Source: Myxococcales bacterium | Lineage (GTDB): Bacteria > Myxococcota_A > Polyangia > Polyangiales > Ga0077539 | Assembly (NCBI GenBank): GCA_016793325.1 | Contig: JAEUKI010000060.1 | Coordinates: 62,001-126,000 of the forward strand | Length of the DNA stretch: 64,000 nucleotides | Direction of reading: 5' to 3' | Shown here: positions 42,452 through 49,818 of the stretch, piece by piece | Position numbering within the stretch: position 1 is the stretch's first letter | Layout: every line of letters starts with the position of its first letter | Made by a program: the position numbers and the translations under genes | The notes under the pieces: model-generated | The model's database searches: none | What the model saw: the letters and a program-made list of their open reading frames with translations, nothing else | What the model was told of the DNA's origin: nothing

Positions 42452-42708
42452 GCAGCTAAACCGCCACTCATTCGATCGTCGTACTTTTCTTGCGAGATTC
42501 GCGGCGGTTTGACTTGATTTCAACCACGCCGACGCTCGTCCCGTTTCGACGACGTTCAATTGTGGCGTGGTTTGGCCCCGCGTTTCGATGCCGCTTCGCG
42601 AGTCGGGTGTCACACTACCACGCACCGCGTCGTTCACTGGCTTGCGAGCTCGCGCGAACGTCGCGCAAAGCTTTTTCGATCCTGGTCCGTTTCACGGGAC
42701 ACCCATCG

Positions 42709-43860
42709 ATGCAGAACACACTCCGTCTCGTCCTCGGTCTCGTCATGGCAACCATGGCGGTCTCCTCTGGTTGCCGCGTGCGCCGGGCGACGGATCGCTC
42801 GCAGGGCATGCGCCTCTCGCTCGAGGTCGCCCCCTCGGCCAACGAGCCTGCTCGCTCGTTCGAGTCTGTCATCGACGTGAGCTACAACAACCGCGGTCGC
42901 GAGATCCTCTCGACCGCGTTGCCGATCGCGACGGTGCGCTGTCCCGCCGCTGCGACGCCCGCCCCGCTGTGGGGAACGGACGTCTACACGGACGACTCGA
43001 GCATCTGCGCGGCCGCGCTGCACAGCGGGTTGATCCGCGCGGACACGGGCGGACTCGCGCGTATCGTTCGGCTCGGCCCCATGCCGTCGTACCGCGCGAG
43101 CACGCGCAACGGCGTGACCGCGAACGCGTTCGGAGCGTTCGAACACTCGTTTGCGTTCGTGAACGGGCCCAATCCATCGGTGGTCTCCGAGTCGGTCGTC
43201 GCGACGAATGGAACGCATTCGCGACAAGACGCGCCAGGCCCGTGGGCTCGCGCCGCCAGGGACATTCCCGCGGAGAGCGCGGGGCTGTTTCAGATCGAGT
43301 GCCCGCCCAACGGCGCGACGAGGGCCATCTGGGGAACGCGCATCTATACAGACGACTCGAGCGCGTGCGTCGCCGCCGTTCACGCGGGGCTCATCACGCT
43401 CGAGGGCGGTGGGACGGTTCGCGGCTACAAGGGCCCCGGCCTCGCTCGCTACGTCGGCAGCACGCAACACGGCGTGACGTCCACGGCGTACGGGCGCTTC
43501 GCGGGCTCGTTCGCGTTCGACCTCCGCGCGTTCGATGACGTGCCCCGTCCGCCGCAGGGCACCACGGAGTTCGCGTGGAACGAAGACCTCTCGGGACGCA
43601 GAGAATCCCAGACGCTTCGAATTCGTGTGTTCTGCGCGCCGGGCGGCGAAGCGGACACGGTGTGGGGCTCTGGCGTCTACACCGACGACTCGAGCGTCTG
43701 CACAGCGGCCGTGCACGCGGGGCTCGTCACGTTCGAGCGCGGGGGCGTGTTCACCGTCGAGACCGCGCCGGGGCGCGACTCGTACGAAGGCACCGAGCGA
43801 AACGGCGTCACGACGCAGGACTTCGAGCGCTTCGAGCGGTCGTTTCGCGTCCGTCGCTGA
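42709..43860 (+). CDS. Lipoprotein with three LCCL domains
   Basis: 383 residues from the ATG at 42709, lipobox MAVSSGC. Three LCCL domains occupy about 75-150, 190-270 and 295-380. Each has the LCCL core with the sequence [LV]WGT-[DRSG]-[VI]YTDDSS-[IAV]-CxAA[LV]HxGLI near its start and ends in F[EA][RHG]SFxF or FRV. Each begins with a Cys (TVRCP, QIECP, RVFCAP) and retains the internal Cys, as needed for the disulphides of the domain. LCCL domains are typical of eukaryotic secreted proteins (cochlin, limulus factor C). Three in a row on a bacterial lipoprotein is notable. The gene is divergent from the DUF2378 gene. Confidence 0.9.
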   Translation: MQNTLRLVLGLVMATMAVSSGCRVRRATDRSQGMRLSLEVAPSANEPARSFESVIDVSYNNRGREILSTALPIATVRCPAAATPAPLWGTDVYTDDSSICAAALHSGLIRADTGGLARIVRLGPMPSYRASTRNGVTANAFGAFEHSFAFVNGPNPSVVSESVVATNGTHSRQDAPGPWARAARDIPAESAGLFQIECPPNGATRAIWGTRIYTDDSSACVAAVHAGLITLEGGGTVRGYKGPGLARYVGSTQHGVTSTAYGRFAGSFAFDLRAFDDVPRPPQGTTEFAWNEDLSGRRESQTLRIRVFCAPGGEADTVWGSGVYTDDSSVCTAAVHAGLVTFERGGVFTVETAPGRDSYEGTERNGVTTQDFERFERSFRVRR

Positions 43861-43863
43861 CGA

Positions 43864-44388
43864 TCAACGCGGCACGAAGCGCACGATCAACGCGCTGTCG
43901 ACGCCCGTCGAGTGCACGAGAAAGAAGGGGTCTCCGGGCACGACGCTGTACTGCGATTGGTGCGTGCGCCCGCCGAGGGTGATCGTCACGATCACGCTCG
44001 ATCGACGGCCGCGACTCGCGCCGACGGCCACGCGAATGGTCCCGTTGTTGGGGATCGGCAGCGTCGCGGGCGTCGCCTCGGTGAGCGCGAGCTGGCGCTG
44101 CGACACGAGGTCGATCTGCGAAAACGCGCTGAACGGCGGCCGCGCGAGCTGCGGATACGCGCGGAGCTCGCGCGCGATTCCGCCCGCGCCGTGAGAGCCG
44201 GCCATCACGACGACGTCCACGCTCGAAATGGTGGCCGTCGCAGCGGCGGCCGCGCCTGCGTCTTGAATGACCGCCGGGCGCGCTTGCGCCAGACGATCCG
44301 CGCGCGGACGTCGCTGCGCGTGCGCCGTCGCACCCAGAGAAATCGCTGCCACACCGAGCACGATCGCGAGCGTCGAGTTGCGCGCCAT
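43864..44388 (-). CDS. Secreted protein in the sigma-factor operon, unknown
   Basis: 174 residues from the ATG at 44388. The start overlaps the preceding stop by one base (TGATG). A Sec-type signal (LAIVLGVAAISLGATAHAQ) is followed by an Arg-rich segment, then a beta-rich domain of about 110 residues: ATISSVDVVVMAGSHGAGG, ELRAYPQLARPPFSAFSQID, TIRVAVGASRGRRSSVIVTITLGG and SALIVRFVPR. No family recognised; no Cys. As the last gene of a four-gene coupled set it may be the target or the sensor partner of the sigma system. Confidence 0.78.
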   Translation of the reverse strand: MARNSTLAIVLGVAAISLGATAHAQRRPRADRLAQARPAVIQDAGAAAAATATISSVDVVVMAGSHGAGGIARELRAYPQLARPPFSAFSQIDLVSQRQLALTEATPATLPIPNNGTIRVAVGASRGRRSSVIVTITLGGRTHQSQYSVVPGDPFFLVHSTGVDSALIVRFVPR

Positions 44389-45218
44389 CACTGCACCGTC
44401 GGCGACTGCTTCGCGCCGTCGTCGATCCACACCACGGCGACCGAGCTGTGATCGTCCTCGCCGACGAGAGAAAACGCCGTAAACGACGCCAGATCGCCGT
44501 CGACTTCGACCTTCTCGACCTCGCTGCCGACTTCGTCCGCGGACGGCGCCCGCTCGCTCGACGTGTTGGACACTGGCGTGTGCGTGGTGTTGTTCGCGAC
44601 GGACTCGGGGCCGCCGAGCCGATCGTTGGGGGGATGGATGCGCGGGGTCGTCGTTTGCTGAACGTTCGACGGCGTGGTCGTCGTCCGCGTCCGTCCGGGA
44701 CCCGCGAGAGAAAACACAGCCACCGCCGCGGCCGCGACGAGCGACGAGACCGCCGCGGGCGCAGCCCAGCGACGACGCGGCGCGAGGGGAACGACCTTCT
44801 CGACGACCCCGCTCGGCCGTCCGGGAGATGCCTCGACGGACTCGCTTCCCGCGAGGGCCGCGTCCGCGACGCGCTGCGCGAAGTCCGCAGGGAGCTCGGG
44901 GACCATGTCCTCGGCCCACGAATTCATCGCCGCTCGGCGCGAGGCCTCGCGCGACGCGTCGTCCGCGATCGCCGCATCGGTCACCGTCTGCGCGAAATCC
45001 GCGGGCAATTCTGGGGCAAACGCGTCGGCCCAGGCCTCGGCGCGCTCCATCGCGATGGCCTCGGCCATCACGCGGTCGACCAGCGTCGGGTCCGGCGAAG
45101 CGTAGCTCTCGGCCCAAGCGCCGAACGCACCGCGCACCGACGCGGGCAGCTCGGCGAGCCGCTCGTCCGTCGGATCGCTCCGACGGCCCTCCGTGTCGTT
45201 GTCACGTTCGTCGCTCAT
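44388..45218 (-). CDS. Anti-sigma-factor-like single-TM protein
   Basis: 276 residues, ATG overlapping the sigma-factor stop (ATGA). The cytoplasmic part (1-150) contains three copies of a helical motif: AWAESYASPDPTLVDRVMAE (34-53), AWADAFAPELPADFAQTVTD (62-81) and SWAEDMVPELPADFAQRVAD (100-119); the last two are close copies. A membrane helix lies at about 151-172, then a Thr/Ser-rich periplasmic stretch and a folded end (VEVDGDLASFTAFSLVGEDDHSSVAVVWIDD). Position immediately behind an ECF sigma gene with a membrane helix argues for an anti-sigma factor; it lacks the classical zinc HxxxCxxC motif, so the sigma-binding part could be this repeated segment. Confidence in anti-sigma role is moderate. 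Confidence 0.75.
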   Translation of the reverse strand: MSDERDNDTEGRRSDPTDERLAELPASVRGAFGAWAESYASPDPTLVDRVMAEAIAMERAEAWADAFAPELPADFAQTVTDAAIADDASREASRRAAMNSWAEDMVPELPADFAQRVADAALAGSESVEASPGRPSGVVEKVVPLAPRRRWAAPAAVSSLVAAAAVAVFSLAGPGRTRTTTTPSNVQQTTTPRIHPPNDRLGGPESVANNTTHTPVSNTSSERAPSADEVGSEVEKVEVDGDLASFTAFSLVGEDDHSSVAVVWIDDGAKQSPTVQ

Positions 45219-45946
45219 GGCTCGCTCTCTTGAACGTCTGGGATCTCGTCTCCGAGCTGCTCCTTGAGCAGCTTCTGCATCTTGCGTCGCGCGTGAAAGA
45301 GCCGCGACATGATGGTCCCTTTGGACACATCCAGCGTCTGCGCCATCTCTTCGTACGAGAGCCCTTCGAGCTCGCGCAAGAGAATGACCGCGCGATGGTA
45401 GGGGGGGAGCTGCTCGAGCGCCTTGTGCATCGCTTCGACGAGGCGCTTTCGATCGAGCGTCGCGAACGGATCGATGTCCTCGCGGCGCGGGACGAGCTCG
45501 TCGGGCGCTCCGTCGGTGTCGACGGTCTCGTCGAACTCGATCGCGCGGCCGGGCGAGCGCTTACGCAAGAGGTCGATCGAGAGGTTGACCACGATGCGAT
45601 AGAGCCAGGTCGAGAAGCTCGCCTGCCCTGCAAACTCGGCCCGGTGCCGAAACACCCGGATGAACGCCTCTTGAACGACCTCGCGCGCGTCCTCGGTGTT
45701 GCGCACGAGGCCGTACGCGACGGCGTGGGCCCGCCGCTGGTGCCGCTCGACCAGCTCGCGAAACGCGCGGGTGTCCCCGTTCGCCGCGCGCCCGAGGAGG
45801 GCGGCGTCGATCTCGCGATCGGTAGCGTTGGCCGGAGAGTGCGCATTCGGAGCCTTGGACGAGCCGTCCGAGGGCGAATTCACCGCAGGATCAACAGACT
45901 TCACGAGGGTGGGCCGGACCACGATCGCCGAGGGTAGCACGCTCAC
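45215..45946 (-). CDS. ECF-type RNA polymerase sigma factor
   Basis: 243 residues from GTG 45946, which overlaps the upstream stop as GTGA (longer reading frames upstream lie inside the preceding gene). Sigma-70 region 2 is at about 45-125: RAANGDTRAFRELVERHQRR, YGLVRNTEDAREVVQEAFIRVF, STWLYRIVVNLSIDLLRKR. Region 4 is at about 165-230: LPPYHRAVILLRELEGLSYEEMAQTLDVSKGTIMSRLFHARRK. A linker of about 35 residues separates them (GAPDELVPRREDIDP). A Pro/Ser/Ala N-terminal extension of about 40 residues is unusual. The next gene codes for the anti-sigma-like protein. Confidence 0.93.
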   Translation of the reverse strand: MSVLPSAIVVRPTLVKSVDPAVNSPSDGSSKAPNAHSPANATDREIDAALLGRAANGDTRAFRELVERHQRRAHAVAYGLVRNTEDAREVVQEAFIRVFRHRAEFAGQASFSTWLYRIVVNLSIDLLRKRSPGRAIEFDETVDTDGAPDELVPRREDIDPFATLDRKRLVEAMHKALEQLPPYHRAVILLRELEGLSYEEMAQTLDVSKGTIMSRLFHARRKMQKLLKEQLGDEIPDVQESEP

Positions 45947-46611
45947 CCGTTCTGCTCGCGACGAGACTCCCGGATGAGCGCGAACACCGTGAGCGCGACG
46001 GCGAACCGCGGGTCCATCGCGTCGCGATTGGCCGACAAATCCAGGGTGAACTCCTTCTCGAACCACTGCCAGACCTGCTCGACCCGGCCGATCGTCTGGC
46101 CCCGCACCTCGATGTTCCACTCGCCGAGCAAGAACGGAAACAACCGGCGAAGCATCGCGTTTCCCGTCTCGACGAACACCCCGACGGGCTGCTCTCGCTC
46201 ATCGAGAAGGTCGTAGGTGTCTCGAAAGATCGACTCCCACCCGCGGCTTCGAATCGTCCCGACGCGCTGCTTCGACGCGCAGTCGATCACGTCGTAGGAC
46301 ATGTTGATGCCGATCACCGAGCGGGCCTTCACGAGCAACAGCGGCTGCGTCTCGCTCTCGTCCGCGTAGATCGTAAACTCGTCCCGCAGCTTGAAGAGCG
46401 GCCGCTTGACGTACGCCAACAGCGAGCGATTCGGCGCATAGACGTACATCTTTCGACCGAGCAGCGAGAACCACGGTCGCTTCAGGATCAACCGAGGGTG
46501 CGCGAGCCGCGCGCCCGCCGCCCCCCACTCGGGCCGGAGCACCATGGACTGGTCGCGAAAGCCAGCGAGCGGATTGTCGATCGCCTTGGCTTCACCGAGC
46601 TTGGTCTGCAT
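45943..46611 (-). CDS. LURP-one/scramblase-like beta-barrel protein
   Basis: 222 residues from the ATG at 46611 (a TTG at 46614 is the alternative). The body is a series of beta strands with a central hydrophobic helix, like the tubby C-terminal-like (LOR/phospholipid scramblase) fold: LILKRPWFSLLGRKMYVYAPNRSLLAYVKRPL, DEFTIYADESETQPLLLVKARS, YDVIDCASKQRVGTIRSRG and VGVFVETGNAMLRRL, then the closing helix DPRFAVALTVFALIRESRR. This family binds membranes or acts as a scramblase in eukaryotes; bacterial members are uncharacterised. It is the first gene of the coupled cluster and its stop overlaps the sigma start (GTGA). Confidence 0.78.
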   Translation of the reverse strand: MQTKLGEAKAIDNPLAGFRDQSMVLRPEWGAAGARLAHPRLILKRPWFSLLGRKMYVYAPNRSLLAYVKRPLFKLRDEFTIYADESETQPLLLVKARSVIGINMSYDVIDCASKQRVGTIRSRGWESIFRDTYDLLDEREQPVGVFVETGNAMLRRLFPFLLGEWNIEVRGQTIGRVEQVWQWFEKEFTLDLSANRDAMDPRFAVALTVFALIRESRREQNG

Positions 46612-46684
46612 CAATAGCCGCGATGTAAGTTCGCGCTCGGATGCTGCGCAAGGCCCGGCGCGCGAACATCCCGTTCGCGAACGA

Positions 46685-48175
46685 TCAAGCGCGAAGTCCG
46701 AGCGACCGCCGTGCGTGGGCGCGAACTCGCTCTGCCAGAGCGGGGTCCTTGGCGAGCTTGTGCCCGTACGACGGGATCATCTCGCGGAGCTTGTCCCGCC
46801 AGCGCTCGGTCTTCATGCGCTCGGGAAAGCAGTCTTCGAGCAGGTCCAGCGCGACGGACACCGATGTCGACGCGCCCGGAGAAGCGCCGAGGAGCGCGGC
46901 GATGGTGTTGTCGCGCGCCGAGACGATCTCTGTTCCGAACTCGAGCTTTCCTCCGACCTCGTCGTCCTTCTTGATCACTTGGACGCGCTGGCCTGCGACC
47001 TCGAGCGTCCAGTCGTCGCTGCTCGCGTCGGCGACGAACTCTCGCAGCGCGTTCATCCGATCCTCGTGGCTCTGCAAAACCTGCTCGATGAGATAAATCG
47101 TCAAGGGAACGTTGCGGATCCCCGCGTGCAGCATCGGCAAGATGTTGTCCGCCGTCACCGACGTGGGCATGTCCAGGTACGAGCCCTCTTTCAAGAACTT
47201 CGTCGAAAACCCCGCGAAAGGCCCGAACAACAGCGCCCGCTCGCCGCCGATGTAGCGCGTGTCCAAGTGCGGGACGGACATGGGCGGGGCGCCGAGCTTC
47301 GCCTTTCCGTACACCTTCGCGTTGTGCCGACCGATGACGTCTTGATTCTTGCACACGAGCCAGAGCCCGCTCACAGGAAAGCCCCCGTACCCCTGCCCCT
47401 CGACGATGTCCGATGCGTCGAGCAGGTCGATCGCCGCGCCGCCCGCGCCGATGAACACGAAATTCGCCCGGTATTTCAGCGGCGCGTCGAGCTCTTCGTC
47501 TTGCACGTGCACGCGCCACGCGCCGTCCGCGTCCTGCGCGAGCTGCCGCACCTCGTGGTCGAGATACAAGTCGAAGCCGTCCATCGCCTCGAGCCGCGCG
47601 AAGAGCGCGCGGGTGAGCGCGCCGAAGTCCACGTCCGTCCCGAGCTCGGAGAAGGTCGCCGCGACAGGCGTGTCTGCCTCGCGTCCGTTCATCACGAGCG
47701 GCATCCAGCACGCGAGCTGCTCGCGCGACTCGCTGAACTGCATCGAGCGAAACAGCAGGTTATTTTGCAGGGCTTCGTAGCGCGCCCGCAGAAACGAGAC
47801 GTCCTCGCCCGCCACGAACGACACGTGAGGAATAGACCGAATGAACTCCGATCCCGACGCGCACATCCCCTTGTCCACGAGGTACGACCAGAGCTGCTTG
47901 GACTGCTCGAAGCACTCCATGATCTTCTCGGCTTTGCTCGTGTCGATCGTCCCGTCCGCGCGCTGCGGCGTGTAGTTGAGCTCGCAGAGCGCGGCGTGCC
48001 CCGTCCCCGCGTTGTTGCGCGCGTCCGAGCTCTCGCCCGCGACGCGCGTCAACCGCTCGAACACCACCACGCGCAAGCTCGGGTCGAGCTCCTTGAGCAG
48101 CGTGGCCACCGTGGCGCTCATGATTCCCGCGCCGATGAGCAGCGCGTCGACGTGTTCGATCAACCCTTGGTCCAT
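46685..48175 (-). CDS. mqo: Malate:quinone oxidoreductase
   Basis: 496 residues. FAD-binding DALLIGAGIMSATVATLLKELDPSLRVVVFERL at the N-terminus, then DARNNAGTGHAALCELNYTPQ, the signature of MQO. FVFIGAGGAAIDLL is a second nucleotide-binding element and GQGYGGFPVSGLWL with KVYGKA and GPPAGF-like GPFAGFSTKFLKEGSYLD also match MQO. The C-terminal VSVALDLLEDCFPER is typical. The enzyme oxidises malate to oxaloacetate and passes electrons to quinone as a peripheral membrane protein. Start ATG at 48175. It is followed downstream by the LURP-one gene after 73 bp. Confidence 0.96.
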   Translation of the reverse strand: MDQGLIEHVDALLIGAGIMSATVATLLKELDPSLRVVVFERLTRVAGESSDARNNAGTGHAALCELNYTPQRADGTIDTSKAEKIMECFEQSKQLWSYLVDKGMCASGSEFIRSIPHVSFVAGEDVSFLRARYEALQNNLLFRSMQFSESREQLACWMPLVMNGREADTPVAATFSELGTDVDFGALTRALFARLEAMDGFDLYLDHEVRQLAQDADGAWRVHVQDEELDAPLKYRANFVFIGAGGAAIDLLDASDIVEGQGYGGFPVSGLWLVCKNQDVIGRHNAKVYGKAKLGAPPMSVPHLDTRYIGGERALLFGPFAGFSTKFLKEGSYLDMPTSVTADNILPMLHAGIRNVPLTIYLIEQVLQSHEDRMNALREFVADASSDDWTLEVAGQRVQVIKKDDEVGGKLEFGTEIVSARDNTIAALLGASPGASTSVSVALDLLEDCFPERMKTERWRDKLREMIPSYGHKLAKDPALAERVRAHARRSLGLRA

Positions 48176-48206
48176 GCGTCCGCAGCAGGGACTGTACCGC
48201 GGATCG

Positions 48207-48971
48207 TCAGCGAACTTCGATCGTGTACGTCCACTGCACGCGCGTCGTCTCGCGCGCGAGACGCGGCCACGGCAGCTGCGTGAGCGCGGTCTGCATGCAC
48301 GAACGCACCGACGGCGCGTTCTCGACGCCGCGCAACGTCGCCGTGATCGCCTGATCCGCGACCGCGGGAATCGTCACGTCCGCGGCGATCTGATAGGCGC
48401 TCTGCTGCCTCGGCAACGCCGCGGCGCACGTTCGCATCGGCGCGTACGAGCGAAGGATCACGCCGCGCAGCGTCGACCCGTTGCCGTTGGTCACCGCGGC
48501 GTCCGCGGTGACGTTCACCGTGGGAGCCGGCTGCGGCGCGGGCTGGCCCGCGGGCAGCTCGATCACGTACGTCCAGCGAAGCTGCGTGGCGCCACGCGCG
48601 ACGCGCGGCCACGGGAGCGCTTCGAGCGCGCGTCGAGCGCACGTGTCGAACGCCGGAGTCGCCGTCGGTCCCTGGAGGTTCGCCTGGACCGCCGCGTTCG
48701 AAGGGGGAATCACCACGTGCGCGTTGACGCGCACCGTGCTCGGCGTCGCGCCGAGCGGGAGGCTCGTCGCGCAGCGCTGCATCGGCGCGAACGAGCGAAG
48801 GATCACGCCGCGCAACGTCGACGGGTTGCCGTTGTTCACCGTGGGCGGCTCTGCCGTCACGCGCGGCGCCGCGGAGGGCGCGCGATCGCTCGCGGTCTGC
48901 GCGTGCGAACCCACCGAGCCGAGCAGCACCACCGCCGCGATGGACAGTGAAGAAGTGTTGCGGTGACTCAT
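48207..48971 (-). CDS. Secreted protein with duplicated AgmX/TonB-C-like domain
   Basis: 254 residues with a signal peptide (LSIAAVVLLGSVGSHA). Two copies of a domain of about 90 residues: the first at about 52-139 (TLRGVILRSFAPMQRCATSLP, then ARRALEALPWPRVARGATQLRWTYVIEL) and the second at about 167-254 (TLRGVILRSYAPMRTCAAALP, MQTALTQLPWPRLARETTRVQWTYTIEV). Each has two conserved Cys (QRC/DTC and RTC/RSC) and a TonB-C-like W/T-strand end. This is the arrangement of the AgmX/PglI C-terminal family, found in myxobacterial gliding proteins. The start precedes the VKOR gene end by 103 bp. Function unassigned. Confidence 0.82.
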   Translation of the reverse strand: MSHRNTSSLSIAAVVLLGSVGSHAQTASDRAPSAAPRVTAEPPTVNNGNPSTLRGVILRSFAPMQRCATSLPLGATPSTVRVNAHVVIPPSNAAVQANLQGPTATPAFDTCARRALEALPWPRVARGATQLRWTYVIELPAGQPAPQPAPTVNVTADAAVTNGNGSTLRGVILRSYAPMRTCAAALPRQQSAYQIAADVTIPAVADQAITATLRGVENAPSVRSCMQTALTQLPWPRLARETTRVQWTYTIEVR

Positions 48972-49074
48972 GGCGTTTCGACCTCAGCTTTCGCGCGCTG
49001 CGTTCAGAGAAGTGCAGCGCGATGGTGAGTTCTACGTGGGTCTGGCGCCGTTGTTCAACGGACACTTTGCGCGG

Positions 49075-49695
49075 CTACCAACGCGCGATCGTCGGCCCCG
49101 CATCCACCAGGCCCTGCGCGACGAGGATCGCCCACAGCGCGTTGCACAGGATCAACGGCGCGATCGACACCGCGGCGTGCACGGCGAGCGCGCGCCACGG
49201 CGTGTGAGCGTCGGCGTCGGGCGGAGCTTCGCCGCGCCATACGAGCGCGCAGGCCACGAACGCGACGTACGTAAACACGTGGTTCCAAGGACAAAACGGG
49301 CACAGCGCGGAGAGGTGAACGAGCAGCCACCAGAACCGCAGCGTGAACAGCGACGCGACGAAGAGCCAGAACGCGAGCGTGAGCGCGAGCAGCCTTCGGT
49401 GCGCGGCGAAGCGCCGAACGCCGACGAACCACCAGTGCGCGGCGCCCGCGAAGAACCCGAGCCCCAACGTCGCGTTGGGCACATAGAACGCGCGCGCCTC
49501 GGGCGTCACGAGCACGCGATCGCAGTCGATTCCCACGGTCCACGAGCAGAGCCCCGTGTGGGGAACGACCCACGGCGAGGGCGCTCCGTGCAGCGCGAGA
49601 TAGCGCCACGAGAGGTACACGCAGTCGAGCACCGCGATCACGAGCGCGAGGGAGAGCGCTCGTTCGGCGCCGCGTCGAGGGAGTGATGGCGACAT
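49075..49695 (-). CDS. VKOR-family (vitamin K epoxide reductase-like) membrane protein
   Basis: 206 residues from the ATG at 49695. Four or five membrane helices (LSLALVIAVLDCVYLSWRYL, LGLGFFAGAAHWWFVG, LALTLAFWLFVASLFTLRFWWLL, AVHAAVSIAPLILCNALWAIL). The family cysteines are visible: the loop pair LCSWTVGIDCDRV and the active-site CPFC (CxxC). PNATLGLG precedes helix 2, as in the VKOR family. VKOR proteins donate disulphides to a thioredoxin-like partner to oxidise exported cysteines, usually via quinones. Here the window holds several exported Cys-rich proteins that would need disulphides, but no DsbA partner or thioredoxin is seen in the window. Confidence 0.85.
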   Translation of the reverse strand: MSPSLPRRGAERALSLALVIAVLDCVYLSWRYLALHGAPSPWVVPHTGLCSWTVGIDCDRVLVTPEARAFYVPNATLGLGFFAGAAHWWFVGVRRFAAHRRLLALTLAFWLFVASLFTLRFWWLLVHLSALCPFCPWNHVFTYVAFVACALVWRGEAPPDADAHTPWRALAVHAAVSIAPLILCNALWAILVAQGLVDAGPTIARW

Positions 49696-49818
49696 CGTCA
49701 ACGGGCCGTGACGCTACGACGAAAGCGCGTCGCTCCCTTCGAGAACATCGCAGCGCTCGAAGGGCAGACACCATTGGATTTTTCCGTCATTTGCGCGGCA
49801 TGATCTGCGAATCCTCCA

